DNA of 64,000 nt, taken from contig NZ_KB375270.1 in the NCBI RefSeq assembly GCF_000314735.2, positions 2,294,001-2,358,000 of the forward strand. The letters are read 5' to 3'. Source of the stretch: Afipia felis ATCC 53690 (GTDB lineage: Bacteria; Pseudomonadota; Alphaproteobacteria; Rhizobiales; Xanthobacteraceae). Of the stretch, positions 35,454 through 42,126 are shown one piece after another (the stretch's first letter is position 1; the number at the start of each line of letters is the position of its first letter). The notes under the pieces were generated by a model. It was not told the origin of the DNA. It ran no database searches and saw only the letters and a list, made by a program, of their open reading frames with translations. A program made the position numbers and the translations under genes.

Positions 35454-35954
35454 ATGAAAAGCAAGCTCTCCATTCCAACAATCCGTCGCGGCTTCACCGA
35501 CAACGGACGCCCCGCCCTTCTCCTCACAGTCGGTAGCCCGCAGCAATGGCCGGTCCTCATCAGCCCCGCCGACTTCGACTTGGTCACTCGCACCACCGGT
35601 CACCGTGCATGGGGAGTGCAAGGGCGTAACGTCGTCGTCGGTGATGCTGGCCGCATCGGTGGTCGCCCCGCAGTCGTGAAGATCATCGCGGGGATTACAG
35701 GCTCCCGCCTGCGTCCTGTCTATCGCGACAGCAACCCGCTTAACCTCATGCGCGATAACATCGGCATCCAAGGAACAGGTGGCATCTTCTGGTTGGAGCT
35801 ACGGCCCGGTGAAGTAGACCCTGTCCACTTCGACGGAGCTTTCCCGAACCACGTCCCGCAGTCCCTACGCTGGCATCGTGAGACAGTGCGACCTTCATTC
35901 GATACCGCGCAAGCATCACGGCAACCGCAGGATCGTCACTGGACCCAGCGGTGA
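35454..35954 (+). CDS. HNH/AP2-type phage protein-like, probably degenerate
   Basis: A 166-residue frame. YRDSNPLNLMRDNIGIQG closely resembles the segment D-x-NPLxxRRxN that follows the second His of HNH homing endonucleases of phages. The usual preceding VDHxD is not found; the region reads RLRPVYRDS, so metal-binding residues seem lost. The remainder has no recognised domain. It may be a relic of a homing endonuclease or a protein that keeps only the fold. Confidence 0.5.
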   Translation: MKSKLSIPTIRRGFTDNGRPALLLTVGSPQQWPVLISPADFDLVTRTTGHRAWGVQGRNVVVGDAGRIGGRPAVVKIIAGITGSRLRPVYRDSNPLNLMRDNIGIQGTGGIFWLELRPGEVDPVHFDGAFPNHVPQSLRWHRETVRPSFDTAQASRQPQDRHWTQR

Positions 35955-35994
35955 GTCAAACCGCCGCACCAGACGCACTTGACCGGAGGAATCT

Positions 35995-36040
35995 CTGTGT
36001 AACATCTTAGTCAACGCACGTTGACGAAGTCGTTACACAG
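35995..36040. promoter_or_regulatory. 46-bp near-perfect palindrome upstream of the serine recombinase
   Basis: Arms CTGTGTAAC and GTTACACAG enclose an inner GTCAACG-CA-CGTTGAC; only the linking six-base segments mismatch in part. It ends just before GAGAACCCCG and the GTG of the tiny ORF at 36051. The site is large enough to be a serine-recombinase crossover or operator site, and as RNA it would partly cover the ribosome site. Confidence 0.7.
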
Positions 36041-36050
36041 GAGAACCCCG

Positions 36051-36134
36051 GTGATATTGCTAGAAGCGTTGGCCTACTGCATCTCCACAACGGCGGCGGC
36101 ATCCGTAGTCGCGCTGTTCCTCATGCAGAGATGA
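36051..36134 (+). CDS. 27-residue hydrophobic peptide overlapping the recombinase start
   Basis: A GTG at 36051 follows AGGAGA by seven bases and opens 27 codons, mostly hydrophobic (AYCISTTAAASVVALFLM) with Arg at the end. Its TGA overlaps the recombinase ATG as ATGA, the usual sign of translational coupling. It could be a small membrane peptide or a leader that couples recombinase synthesis to ribosome movement. It is directly downstream of the 46-bp palindrome. Confidence 0.55.
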   Translation: MILLEALAYCISTTAAASVVALFLMQR

Positions 36135-36814
36135 CAATGACCATGCACGGTTCATTCGTCGCCTATTACCGCGTCTCCACGGCTAAGCAGGGCAAATCCG
36201 GTCTTGGCCTGGAAGCCCAGCGATTAGCTGTCCGCTCTTTTCTCAATGGCGGAAGCTGGACGCTCACCAGTGAGTTTACAGAAGTCGAAAGCGGGAAAAG
36301 AAACGATCGCCCCGAACTTGCCAAGGCATTGCAGGCTTGCCGCGTCTATGGCGCGAAGCTCGTTATTGCGAAGCTAGACCGGCTCTCCCGTGACGCGCAT
36401 TTCCTGCTCGGACTGGAGAAAGCGGGCGTCGATTTCGTCGCTGCTGACATGCCGATGGCAAACCGTCTTACAGTCGGCATCATGGCGATGGTGGCGGACG
36501 AAGAACGTCGGATGATTTCCGCCCGCACTAAAGCGGCGCTGGCGGCAGCGAAGGCCCGAGGAAAGAAGCTAGGCGGCAATCGCGGCGTTGTGTTGTCCGC
36601 CTCCGCGCGTAGGAAGGGACGTGCCGCCCAAACCGCCCGCGCTAGAGAGCGAGCCAGCGACCTTGCCCCGCTATTAGCGATGATACGGAGCGAAGGCATC
36701 ACATCGCTACGGGGTATCGCCAATGCCCTTACAGAGCGGGGCGTCCCGACGCCTCGGGGAAACACGACATGGACAGCGATGCAGGTAGCCAGATTAGCTG
36801 CGGTTGCGCCGTGA
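36131..36814 (+). CDS. Serine recombinase (resolvase/invertase family)
   Basis: The 227-residue protein has the resolvase N-terminal domain with the nucleophilic Ser in YYRVSTAKQG (residue 16), and the conserved KLDRLSRDAHFL. The long E-helix follows (RTKAALAAAKARGKKLGG), then a C-terminal helix-turn-helix (TSLRGIANALTERGVPTPRG) typical of Tn3-type resolvases and DNA invertases. It is translated from an ATG overlapping a 27-codon ORF. It could resolve, invert or excise DNA within or around the element, using the palindrome at 35995-36040 as site or operator. Confidence 0.93.
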   Translation: MTMTMHGSFVAYYRVSTAKQGKSGLGLEAQRLAVRSFLNGGSWTLTSEFTEVESGKRNDRPELAKALQACRVYGAKLVIAKLDRLSRDAHFLLGLEKAGVDFVAADMPMANRLTVGIMAMVADEERRMISARTKAALAAAKARGKKLGGNRGVVLSASARRKGRAAQTARARERASDLAPLLAMIRSEGITSLRGIANALTERGVPTPRGNTTWTAMQVARLAAVAP

Positions 36815-36896
36815 TGATTGCGAATGGCCTTGCGTTATAAATTCAGAGGGAGGACGTCTCAACGTCTGCTTTATGAAGCCACACTCCACGGGCGGT

Positions 36897-37643
36897 CTAC
36901 GTGTTCCTAAAATTCCACGTTTCCACCAAGAATGTTGCGACCGCTCCTGCGAGGTTGACCGCAAGTTGGGCATGGCGTGAGCTAGGCCTTACAGGCTTCC
37001 CGCCCTGTCCATGAGCGTCCCCAATCTTGTTACGAAGTGAACCCAGCCCCTCCACAACGCTAGTCGCGCCGCCCAGGATGCGCCTGAAGGCATCCTCCGT
37101 GTACTGACTTGGGGCGATTTGTAACTTCACCGCAACGGCACGGTACAACGCCGGTAAATCATCCTTTTCATCGTACGGCTCCTCCGCCTCATCCAAAATG
37201 CGTTTGCAAACTGTTTCGAGAAGTGTACGCGCCGTCGTGATAGCTCCATCAGGATCAGAGTGCCGACGCGATAATGCTTTCTCCCAGACAACATGAACAC
37301 CATCAATGTCGAACCGTTGCAACGCATCCGAAGCAACAACATCGAGAGGCGACCTGTTGACGTTTTCTAGGTGGTTGAATATCGGCGTCATAGCATCTCG
37401 CACATGCTTGCGGCGCGGAGCCCAATGCGGCGACACAGACTTGATGTACGCCCAGAAGTGATTGCCGTCCCTGCATGTGCGCACAAAGTCGGGTAACAGA
37501 GGACGGAGCACCGGGTCGTTCATAAGGTCCACGCGCAACGCTTGATAGAAGTGGTTATCAATATTGCTCCCCTCACAACCGGCGACGAGAAGGTTTTCGA
37601 GGCTCTGTGCCTGTTCAAGGGGTGTCTGGGGAAGATCGTTCAC
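36897..37643 (-). CDS. Abortive-infection family protein with C-terminal Abi_C domain
   Basis: The C-terminal half of this 248-residue protein fits the Abi_C (abortive infection C-terminal) domain: AITTARTLLETVCKRILDE, DLPALYRAVAVKLQIAP, GGATSVVEGLGSLRNKIGDAHG and a final HAQLAVNLAGAVATFLVET. The N-terminal 120 residues are unlike any domain I know. Abi_C proteins are phage-defence candidates that are thought to stop infected cells from producing phage. It is the second gene of an operon: its start overlaps the stop of the upstream gene by four bases (ATGA). Convergent with the serine recombinase. Confidence 0.82.
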   Translation of the reverse strand: MNDLPQTPLEQAQSLENLLVAGCEGSNIDNHFYQALRVDLMNDPVLRPLLPDFVRTCRDGNHFWAYIKSVSPHWAPRRKHVRDAMTPIFNHLENVNRSPLDVVASDALQRFDIDGVHVVWEKALSRRHSDPDGAITTARTLLETVCKRILDEAEEPYDEKDDLPALYRAVAVKLQIAPSQYTEDAFRRILGGATSVVEGLGSLRNKIGDAHGQGGKPVRPSSRHAQLAVNLAGAVATFLVETWNFRNT

Positions 37644-38239
37644 GCTTCCTGAACCTTAGCATTCGGATCAACACCGTTCGGCCAGTTACTTGGTGGCTGA
37701 ACGACCGATGGCGATGGAGGATCGTCAGCCATACTGTTGTCGCCAATCTCACTCACGCGCTCCAAAAGAGCGTTGTACTTGTCTTGGCGAAGGCCGGGAC
37801 TCTTTTGCTCGTGATGCCACTTGATGACCTTGTACGGGTTCCAGATTAGCGCATAGCTCATAGGCCCCGATGGGCCCTCAGCTAGACTGATGAATTGGTG
37901 TTCAGCCAGTATAGCGAGCCGACCACGCCAAGTGCGCTCAGCACGTTGGCCGTCAAACCCAGCATGAAACGCCATCTCGCGGGGCTTTGAGAGGGTTACA
38001 AAGCATTCATCGAAAGTGCGACACCACAGCCCGAAGTAAGTCGATGAAACCGGCTTCCCGTTGGACATGTCATCCATGATGCTTAGGATGAGCGGCATAC
38101 CTTTGGGAATTGTGGTAAAGCCGTCATGCCTGTGGCGGGACCAAAGCCACTCATCCGTGGCCTCGGGCCATAGGTTTCTTCGAAGCTCCAGCTGCCGCTG
38201 AGCCACCGGGTTCCTAGGTTTCGGAATACGAATGCGCAT
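37640..38239 (-). CDS. Unknown protein paired with the Abi gene, possible winged-helix
   Basis: The 199-residue protein starts at an ATG with AGAGGA close upstream. RPREMAFHAGFDGQRAERTW-like residues (about 85-105) and WRGRLAILAEHQFISLAEG suggest a winged-helix core like those in plasmid initiator or phage regulatory proteins. The last 40 residues are Pro/Ser-rich and look disordered. The stop overlaps the Abi start, so both are made together and probably cooperate. The leader contains a strongly structured segment. Function unknown; a sensor or regulator for the Abi protein is an inference. Confidence 0.6.
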   Translation of the reverse strand: MRIRIPKPRNPVAQRQLELRRNLWPEATDEWLWSRHRHDGFTTIPKGMPLILSIMDDMSNGKPVSSTYFGLWCRTFDECFVTLSKPREMAFHAGFDGQRAERTWRGRLAILAEHQFISLAEGPSGPMSYALIWNPYKVIKWHHEQKSPGLRQDKYNALLERVSEIGDNSMADDPPSPSVVQPPSNWPNGVDPNAKVQEA

Positions 38240-38259
38240 CGGATCCTCTTAAGTGAAGT

Positions 38260-38375
38260 GGCAGGAGAAGCAGTCCCGGGTGTGGACCCCGGCGCTTACC
38301 TGCCGTTTGTCGATACCCTCCGTGCCGGAGAGGCCTCCACTGTCGTCGGATTGGAACCCGAAGACTTTGGAGGCC
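38260..38375. ncRNA. Three consecutive stem-loops upstream of the Abi operon
   Basis: Hairpin 1 (38260-38304): GGCAGG with CCTGCC, then AAGC with GCTT, then CCGGG with CCCGG. Hairpin 2 (38318-38330): CTCCG with CGGAG around TGC. Hairpin 3 (38332-38375): GGCCTCC with GGAGGCC, enclosing GTC/GAC and TCGG/CCGA. No T-run follows on either strand, so it is not a simple terminator. It begins 21 bp upstream of the first Abi-operon codon. It could be a regulatory leader or a separate small RNA; strand not determinable by eye. Confidence 0.45.
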
Positions 38376-39020
38376 ATCGACAACATAAAGTCTACAGCTG
38401 ATCTCAATTAAAACAAGGATATAGATGTTAAATCACAACAATGGGTATGACTGTTTTCCATCCATCTCGACTATATAAATGTCTGCATACCGGGTGAGCT
38501 CAGGTATCGAGATCGGCGCAGCCCAATTTGATCTTCTAGGCCGATCAACGCCTTAGCTTCGGATCGCTATGCTCACGATGCTCCGATGCTGCACGTAATC
38601 CTATGTGCTCGCTGATACTCCGGTGCTCCAGAGCCACCGTGAAGGGTATGGAAGCAAAGTCACCGCTTAGACTCATGACGTCCGGTCGTCACTCTGGGCG
38701 ATAGCGAGTGGTCCGCGGAGGTGGTACACACAGCTAACACCGAGGCCTTACTTACCCTTATTTCTCGGGGTTTTTGGTATCGTCAGGCGAAGTTCAATCC
38801 TGTCTGGCAGCACCAGCCAAACTATCCAAAAAATTAGAAATCTTCCTAGCACTTTCAAAGCATTAACGGCACTCGTGCGGGATCAGCTATCGCGAGGACC
38901 ACTAGCCAGTTTGAACGGAACAAACGATGAAAATGCGTGCCATCTGGCACAAAATTGGCACACGAAATCTCGCTTTGTTCTGGCATCACTCTCTATGATC
39001 CACCGTGGGGCCAGCAAATC
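38376..39020. other. 645-bp intergenic region containing the distal att site
   Basis: No gene is supported. An AT-rich stretch around 38400-38480 could hold promoters for both directions. GATCGGC (38511-38517) and GCCGATC (38540-38546) form an inverted repeat. The att copy is at 38791-38818. The remaining part has no other structure I can defend. Confidence 0.5.
38791..38818. repeat. att site, distal copy (truncated tRNA-Thr 3' end)
   Basis: Identical to 32015-32042 over 28 bases. Only the 3' part of the tRNA is present here, so this is the element's far junction rather than a functional tRNA. Confidence 0.95.
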
Positions 39021-39866
39021 ATGAGCACCTCACTCGCAAACCCTTTTCGCTCTCTCGAAACCGGTGCTGAACCCGAAGGAGCACCCTTCCAAGAAGGCTC
39101 CCCGCGGACCTTCGAATTTAGCGTCGCAGGCATTCACGTTCCAGGTCGCCTTAGGCCGTGTGGTGAGCAACTCGTTCAGCGTCTCGTAGATTCCATGCGA
39201 ACGTGCCAACTGATCGACCCAATCACTGTCGTGATCGACGACAACTACGCGCAGCATGGCCGTCTAACCTTGATTGCCGGCCGTCACCGCCTTGAAGCCG
39301 CCCGGCGGCTTGGTTGGGAATCCATACACGCACGGCTGATTTCAGCAGATACGACGACTGCTGAGCTTATCGAAATCGACAGTAACCTCGTGCGATCAAC
39401 ACTGAGCCCCGCCGAGGAAGCCCTCCTCATCGGTCGCCGCAAAAAACTCTTCGAAACTCTGCACGGCCCTGCGAAGGCAAGGGGCGCACGAGCCGCCAAT
39501 GCGGTCATGAACAGAGGCGCGACATCCGCCGACGCATCCGCCAACTTGGCGGATGCGTTCACAACCAATGTCGCGACACTCACTGGCAAGTCCGAGCGGT
39601 CCGTGCAACGAGCGGCAGCGCGAGAAGCCGCACTTGGCGCCAAGGTTTTGACCGCCATTCAAGGCGGCCCCTTGGATACCGGTGCTAGCATCGATCGGCT
39701 GGCCAGGGTGCAGCGCGGCGAGCGAACTACTCATGCCACGTCTCGAAAAATTTCAAACTTGGCCGATGAAAAGAATATCCTTTCTGAGTTGATGAACCTC
39801 TGGCGAGACGCGACGCCCGCAACGCGAGTTCGGTTCCTGCGATGGATCGCAGGAGAAGCATCATGA
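39021..39866 (+). CDS. ParB/RepB-like N-terminal-domain protein
   Basis: The start at 39021 (MSTSLANPFRSL) gives 281 residues; a longer frame from 38937 is less likely. It has a ParB-like nuclease/CTP-type domain: LIDPITVVIDDN, LIAGRHRLEAARRLGW and the ELIEIDSNLVRSTLSPAEEALL helix. A second helical part contains a helix-turn-helix-like TGKSERSVQRAAAREA. Related ParB-like proteins are common on plasmids, phages and islands of alphaproteobacteria. The stop overlaps the next gene as ATGA. It lies just outside the distal att site. Confidence 0.85.
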   Translation: MSTSLANPFRSLETGAEPEGAPFQEGSPRTFEFSVAGIHVPGRLRPCGEQLVQRLVDSMRTCQLIDPITVVIDDNYAQHGRLTLIAGRHRLEAARRLGWESIHARLISADTTTAELIEIDSNLVRSTLSPAEEALLIGRRKKLFETLHGPAKARGARAANAVMNRGATSADASANLADAFTTNVATLTGKSERSVQRAAAREAALGAKVLTAIQGGPLDTGASIDRLARVQRGERTTHATSRKISNLADEKNILSELMNLWRDATPATRVRFLRWIAGEAS

Positions 39867-40579
39867 GCTTCCTTGCTGTACGTTGGGCTTTAGACCTCAA
39901 AGGCCTTTCTGCAACAGAGAAACTCGTGCTCATTGCAATATGCGACCGAGCAAATCAGAAAGGGGAATGCTGGCCATCCCAGAAAAACACCGCAGAGCGT
40001 TGCGGATTGACAGAACGAACGGTCAATTCCGCGCTGAAGTCGCTTGAAAAGAACTGTCTAATTCGGCGGCGCAGACGGATAAAAACCAGCGGCAGCCGAA
40101 CTTCAGATCTGATTACGATTCTTGCTCCCGACTTGTTCGGAGCTAGAAAAAACAGCAAACCGTCAAACCAAAGCCAACCAGAAAACGCTTCATCTAACCA
40201 CGTGAAGGAAATTCATCCCGCGACCAGAAATGGTTTCGGGGAAATCTATCATGACGAATACATCAGACTGAACACTATTGAAGGCTCAGTTCTGCTAGAA
40301 TTCATGCCAGATTATTCAGATCCGAAAGTCACTCATCACAATGAGACAGTCGCGTTTGCTGAAAGGCTTTATCGCGAATCCGCCGATGTCATCGATTGGG
40401 ACGCGAGTGGCATCGATCGGGCCAAAAAACTCACAGAGTGGCGTCTAAAACACGGGGAAGTGCACGTATGGAATAATATCATCCGCGTCGTTCAACGCTT
40501 TAGAACGGTGGCATCGCCAGAACAGAAGATATCGTCATGGAAGTATTTCGAGCCTGAAATTTTAAAAGCAGACGAATGA
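39863..40579 (+). CDS. Helix-turn-helix replication/regulatory-type protein
   Basis: From the ATG at 39863 the protein has 238 residues. An N-terminal winged-helix domain reads LSATEKLVLIAICDRANQKG, WPSQKNTAERCGLTERTVNSAL and KSLEKNCLIRRRRRI, a pattern seen in plasmid and phage replication-initiator or regulator proteins. The C-terminal half is not recognised. It is coupled to the ParB-like gene by a four-base overlap. The DNA is visibly richer in A and T than the flanking core genes, fitting acquired DNA. Confidence 0.78.
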   Translation: MSFLAVRWALDLKGLSATEKLVLIAICDRANQKGECWPSQKNTAERCGLTERTVNSALKSLEKNCLIRRRRRIKTSGSRTSDLITILAPDLFGARKNSKPSNQSQPENASSNHVKEIHPATRNGFGEIYHDEYIRLNTIEGSVLLEFMPDYSDPKVTHHNETVAFAERLYRESADVIDWDASGIDRAKKLTEWRLKHGEVHVWNNIIRVVQRFRTVASPEQKISSWKYFEPEILKADE

Positions 40580-41037
40580 CGGCGCCGCATCGCAGCATGC
40601 CGCGCAATGCACCAAAGAGCCGCACCCCTATTGCCAAAACATCACCCCTAAATTTTCTTTTGCAAACGCCCGCAATTTGTCGAGGCCTGAATTGAATCTA
40701 ATTGGTGCGATTTTTCCAACCGCGCTCCCCGGTACATCTTCCGAGAAGAGCGCCATGTCGAAATTGATACTGTAGGGTTCCAACTATGCCGATCTGGCAC
40801 GTCACTGCGTTTACCCGTCGAGGTCGCGTTCGAGCAGTCAATGAAGGCGCTATCGCAGTGGGCAAGCGCTTGGTCGAGCGTCGGGCAGAAGATGCCCTCT
40901 CGGACGAGCCCCACCGCAAAGGTTAAGACCGAAACAGCGCAAAGCAGCCGACCTCACGGCGATATAAATATCAGACACCAATCAGCAGATTCGGTCTGTC
41001 CGAGAACAACCTGTCGAGGCTCCACACGCATTTCGTT
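40580..41037. other. 458-bp region: short frames and one copy of a degenerate repeat
   Basis: A 46-codon plus-strand frame at 40786-40926 (MPIWHVTAFTRRGRVRAVNE) ends inside repeat copy A. Its real status is unclear. The minus-strand frame over the same stretch is no better supported. Confidence 0.35.
40877..40947 (+). repeat. Degenerate direct repeat, copy A
   Basis: About 71 bp, roughly 86% like 45597-45666, with one 25-bp stretch identical (the part beginning GCAAAGGTTAAGACCG). In copy B this sequence overlaps the 3' end of a small membrane-protein gene; copy A lacks the body of that gene. Confidence 0.75.
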
Positions 41038-42126
41038 TCAATACCCTGTCATCTCCAGATAGCCGACGCCCGCGTGGCTGCCGCTGTATGCAATTGGCCC
41101 CTCCCAATAGGGAAAGCTGGTGCCCATCCAACTTTGTGCGTTGAGCGGGACGCAGTCGATCCTGAGCCCACGTTCCTCAATGGCGATGTGCCACTGCGTT
41201 GGCAGCCTGCGATTGCCGATGTCAGTTGTCGCCGTCGGCCTCATGACAATCGCCGCAGGCGGTAGTTGAGTCGAATGTCCATCGCGGTCGATCCAGTTGC
41301 CGGCGAAATAGTTCTGACCGTCGGTCTGACGCAATCGGAACAGCATGACTTTCTCGCCGGAGCGCAGGTGCAGCGAGAACCAATCCCATCCGGTTTGGTT
41401 GGAAGCCAGCGGCTGGCTCGACCATTCGCGATCCATCCAGGCCTGTCCGCTGACCGGGATCGGCTTGTCCCCGAGCGTGATCTGGCCCCGGGCTTTGTAA
41501 TACGGCTGGCTGAAATAATACGACGCCTGGCCACGCTCGGATTTCCGGCTGTAGCCGCCGTCGCCTTGCAGCACCAGCGGCTGCGCGGCATCAAGGCGCA
41601 GTGCGTAGCTGAAATCCTCGCCCTGCGCGGTCAATTGCAGCGCGGCGACGGTCGCATCGCTCATCGATGCGATCGCCGCCATGTCCCAGGTGTCGATCCA
41701 GGCGTGGAACGGCGCGGCGGCGACGCCGGCCTGTCCAGTGCCGCCGCGCGCGAACGTCTCGGCAAAGCGATGCGTCGCCGCGCTGGTGACCGCGGCATGG
41801 CCCATCCAGATTTGCTGGTTGGCCCAACCTTCCCGTTGCGGTGGCGGCGCCAATGCCTGCCGGAACAGCGTCCACTGCGCGCCATAGGCCGCGCCGCCTG
41901 AATCAACGAGGTTGGCGGTGAGGTACCACCATTCGATCCGGAATGCCGGATGCGCGCCGAAGTCGGCGGGAAAGACCAGTTGCCGGCCGGGGACGACAGG
42001 CGCGAAGCTCGTTGCATCGTTGCCGAGTCCAGCAAAGCCTTGCGCAAGAGCGTTTGTCCCGCCGAGTCCGAACAACGCAAGACCGCTACCAAAAGCCCGT
42101 CGCGTGAGGTGGCGCTCAGCGCTCAT
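41038..42126 (-). CDS. AttH-like lipocalin/carotenoid-hydratase-fold protein, Tat-exported
   Basis: The start at 42126 gives 362 residues and an apparent Tat signal: LTRRAFGSGLALFGLGG followed by a cleavage site near NALAQ. The mature protein has AttH/CrtC-type motifs RIEWWYLTANL, WMDREWSSQPL, WDWFSLHLRSG and GVGYLEMTGY. Such proteins often accompany LolCDE-like ABC exporters and are thought to act on lipids in the periplasm. The start overlaps the permease stop by 11 bp, so all three genes form an operon. The exact substrate is unknown. Confidence 0.86.
   Translation of the reverse strand: MSAERHLTRRAFGSGLALFGLGGTNALAQGFAGLGNDATSFAPVVPGRQLVFPADFGAHPAFRIEWWYLTANLVDSGGAAYGAQWTLFRQALAPPPQREGWANQQIWMGHAAVTSAATHRFAETFARGGTGQAGVAAAPFHAWIDTWDMAAIASMSDATVAALQLTAQGEDFSYALRLDAAQPLVLQGDGGYSRKSERGQASYYFSQPYYKARGQITLGDKPIPVSGQAWMDREWSSQPLASNQTGWDWFSLHLRSGEKVMLFRLRQTDGQNYFAGNWIDRDGHSTQLPPAAIVMRPTATTDIGNRRLPTQWHIAIEERGLRIDCVPLNAQSWMGTSFPYWEGPIAYSGSHAGVGYLEMTGY

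Larger units (their letters stand above)
32015..38818. mobile_element. Integrative element at tRNA-Thr, about 6.8 kb
   Basis: The element is bounded by a 28-bp direct repeat made of the 3' end of tRNA-Thr, with a tyrosine integrase beginning about 90 bp inside the tRNA-proximal end, the classic arrangement for tRNA-targeted islands. Inside are a small membrane protein, iteron-like repeats, a CxxC/CxxC protein, an HNH-like protein, a serine recombinase and an Abi operon. No relaxase, conjugation or virion genes are visible. It is therefore best described as a small mobilisable or satellite-like island carrying a defence candidate. Confidence 0.88.

Noticed and set aside
38260..38375. Retron-type ncRNA
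   Set aside because: No reverse transcriptase is encoded anywhere in the window, so a retron is not supported.
38260..38375. Simple terminator for the Abi operon or for genes reading into it
   Set aside because: The hairpins are not followed by T-runs on either strand and lie upstream, not downstream, of the operon.
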